Assembly: GCA_038146865.1 (NCBI GenBank)
Contig: JAYQSL010000007.1
Coordinates: forward strand, 744,001-808,000
From: GCA-2709075 sp038146865
GTDB taxonomy: Bacteria; Pseudomonadota; Alphaproteobacteria; MPNO01; UBA2964
Direction: 5' to 3'
DNA: 64,000 bases
Shown here: piece after piece, positions 63,174 through 64,000 of the stretch
Layout: each line of letters begins with the position of its first letter
How positions within the stretch are numbered: the first letter of the stretch is position 1
Translations under genes and position numbers: made by a program
Notes under the pieces: model-generated
The model's input: only the letters and a program-made list of their open reading frames with translations
Database searches by the model: none
What the model was told of the DNA's origin: nothing

Positions 63174-64000
63174 ATGAAAATTGATGTTTTTAATCATGTG
63201 TTCCCGATAGAATTTTTCGACGCCGCGGAGCCACTGATGCCTGGAAATGCGGTTGTAAGATGGAAAGCCATTGAAACAATTTGGGATATGGATGCCCGAA
63301 TGAAAATGATGGATCAATTTGATAATTATTGTCAGATTATTTCAATGTCCCAGCCCCCATTCGACCTAATCGCAGGGCCGGAAGTCTCAGTGGAGCTTGC
63401 TCGAGTGGCAAATGATGGAATGGCTCGGATCTGTCGTAAATACCCTGATCGAATGCCGTCTTTCATCGCATCTTTACCCATGAACAACACAGAGGGAGCG
63501 ATAAGAGAAATCGATAGAGTTCTCGATGAGCATAATGCGGCCGGTTTTCAAATACATACAAATGTGAGCGGAGTTGCTCTCGATCAGCCACAATTTCGAG
63601 ATATTTTTGCTAAAATTGCCGAGCGCGGAAAGGCCATTTGGTTGCACCCCACGCGTCCTGCGTCTCACGCTGATTACGTAAATGAAGAGCAATCCTTTTA
63701 CGAAATATTTTGGGGAATTGGTTGGGCCTACGAAACAACGTCAGCCATGCTGAGGATGGTTTGTTCTGGCATGATGGATGAAATTCCAAACCTCAATGTA
63801 ATAGCTCATCATTGGGGTGCATATGTACCGCATGCCGAAGGCCGGTTCCCCCTTTGGGAGGTTCGAAATGCGACTATGGGTGATGGGACATCATTTGCCG
63901 ACAATCTTAAAAAGCCCATGATTGATTACATGAAAGATTTTTGGGCTGACACGGCGATGTTTGGAGCTAAAGGTGCTAGCCAAGCAGGGCTCGATTTTTA
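63174..64000 (+). CDS. Metal-dependent amidohydrolase (ACMSD-like), truncated by window edge
   Basis: The frame opens at ATG 63174 and stays open to the end of the window, so the C-terminus is outside. It reads MKIDVFNHVFPIEFFDAAEP, DMDARMKMMDQFDNYCQIIS, GKAIWLHPTRPASHADY and NLNVIAHHWGAYVPHAEG, matching amidohydrolase_2 (metal His at WLHP and AHHWG). At least 275 residues. It belongs to the same family as the three other amidohydrolases in the window. It follows the cyclodeaminase-like gene by 97 bases. Confidence 0.85.
   Translation, partial: MKIDVFNHVFPIEFFDAAEPLMPGNAVVRWKAIETIWDMDARMKMMDQFDNYCQIISMSQPPFDLIAGPEVSVELARVANDGMARICRKYPDRMPSFIASLPMNNTEGAIREIDRVLDEHNAAGFQIHTNVSGVALDQPQFRDIFAKIAERGKAIWLHPTRPASHADYVNEEQSFYEIFWGIGWAYETTSAMLRMVCSGMMDEIPNLNVIAHHWGAYVPHAEGRFPLWEVRNATMGDGTSFADNLKKPMIDYMKDFWADTAMFGAKGASQAGLDF

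Overview
The window comes from an alphaproteobacterium. The 16S gene at 13.7 kb is of the short alphaproteobacterial type, and the rRNA operon has the order usual for that class: 16S, tRNA-Ile, tRNA-Ala, 23S, 5S, initiator tRNA-Met. The gene content is that of an uncultured marine-type heterotroph (inference): TRAP and TTT uptake systems, five TauD/TfdA-type dioxygenases, three cupin dioxygenase-like proteins, four metal-dependent amidohydrolases, and riboswitch-controlled vitamin B12 uptake. Base composition looks even throughout, and I saw no phage genes, insertion sequences or CRISPR arrays.

Layout. 0-1.6 kb: the end of a crotonase, then an ECF sigma factor operon with an EF-hand protein. 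2-5.7 kb: two tandem alpha/beta pairs of a ThDP decarboxylase, then an aldehyde dehydrogenase. 5.8-13.2 kb: TauD-like dioxygenase, gentisate dioxygenase-like cupin, nitroreductase, a lone EutA, a bicupin, a TfdA-like dioxygenase and a lipoprotein. 13.4-18.95 kb: the rRNA operon with promoter and boxA-like leaders. 19.2-26.7 kb: a tight operon of unusual composition, made of a frameshifted membrane sensor, a sensor-MFS fusion, an ABC_sub_bind-type binding protein, a TAXI-type binding protein, a TPR-secretin lipoprotein and an exported pentapeptide-repeat protein. 28.2-32.8 kb: a TRAP transporter with a GMC oxidoreductase. 32.9-38 kb: a minus-strand block with a second TauD paralogue, a DUF2256 gene of 51 codons, SDR, DUF3429, lipocalin, thermonuclease and a frameshifted conserved gene. 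38.2-42 kb: dioxygenase, MDR reductase, MetE/UROD-like protein, TauE permease. 42.1-46.6 kb: a TctCAB transporter with a second bicupin. 46.7-52.4 kb: amidohydrolases, two class II aldolases and a shikimate dehydrogenase-like protein. 52.5-58.2 kb: a btuBFCD-tonB operon under a cobalamin riboswitch. 58.4-64 kb: hot-dog-like protein, amidohydrolase, a peroxiredoxin with an in-frame TGA, TfdA-like dioxygenase, ornithine cyclodeaminase-like protein and a truncated amidohydrolase.

Two points deserve most attention. First, the minus-strand peroxiredoxin at 60530-60982 has UGA exactly at the peroxidatic cysteine of the TPxCT motif. A hairpin matching the bacterial SECIS rules starts 15 nt downstream of it, and the protein has no cysteine at all, so it is very probably a selenoprotein. 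Second, the 19.2-26.7 kb operon joins two periplasmic binding proteins, a transporter fused to a sensor module and an outer-membrane secretin, with no canonical permease or secretion ATPase. It is the best candidate here for an undescribed envelope system. Three apparent frameshifts (two in the first gene of that operon, one at about 37.6 kb) could be real or could be assembly errors.
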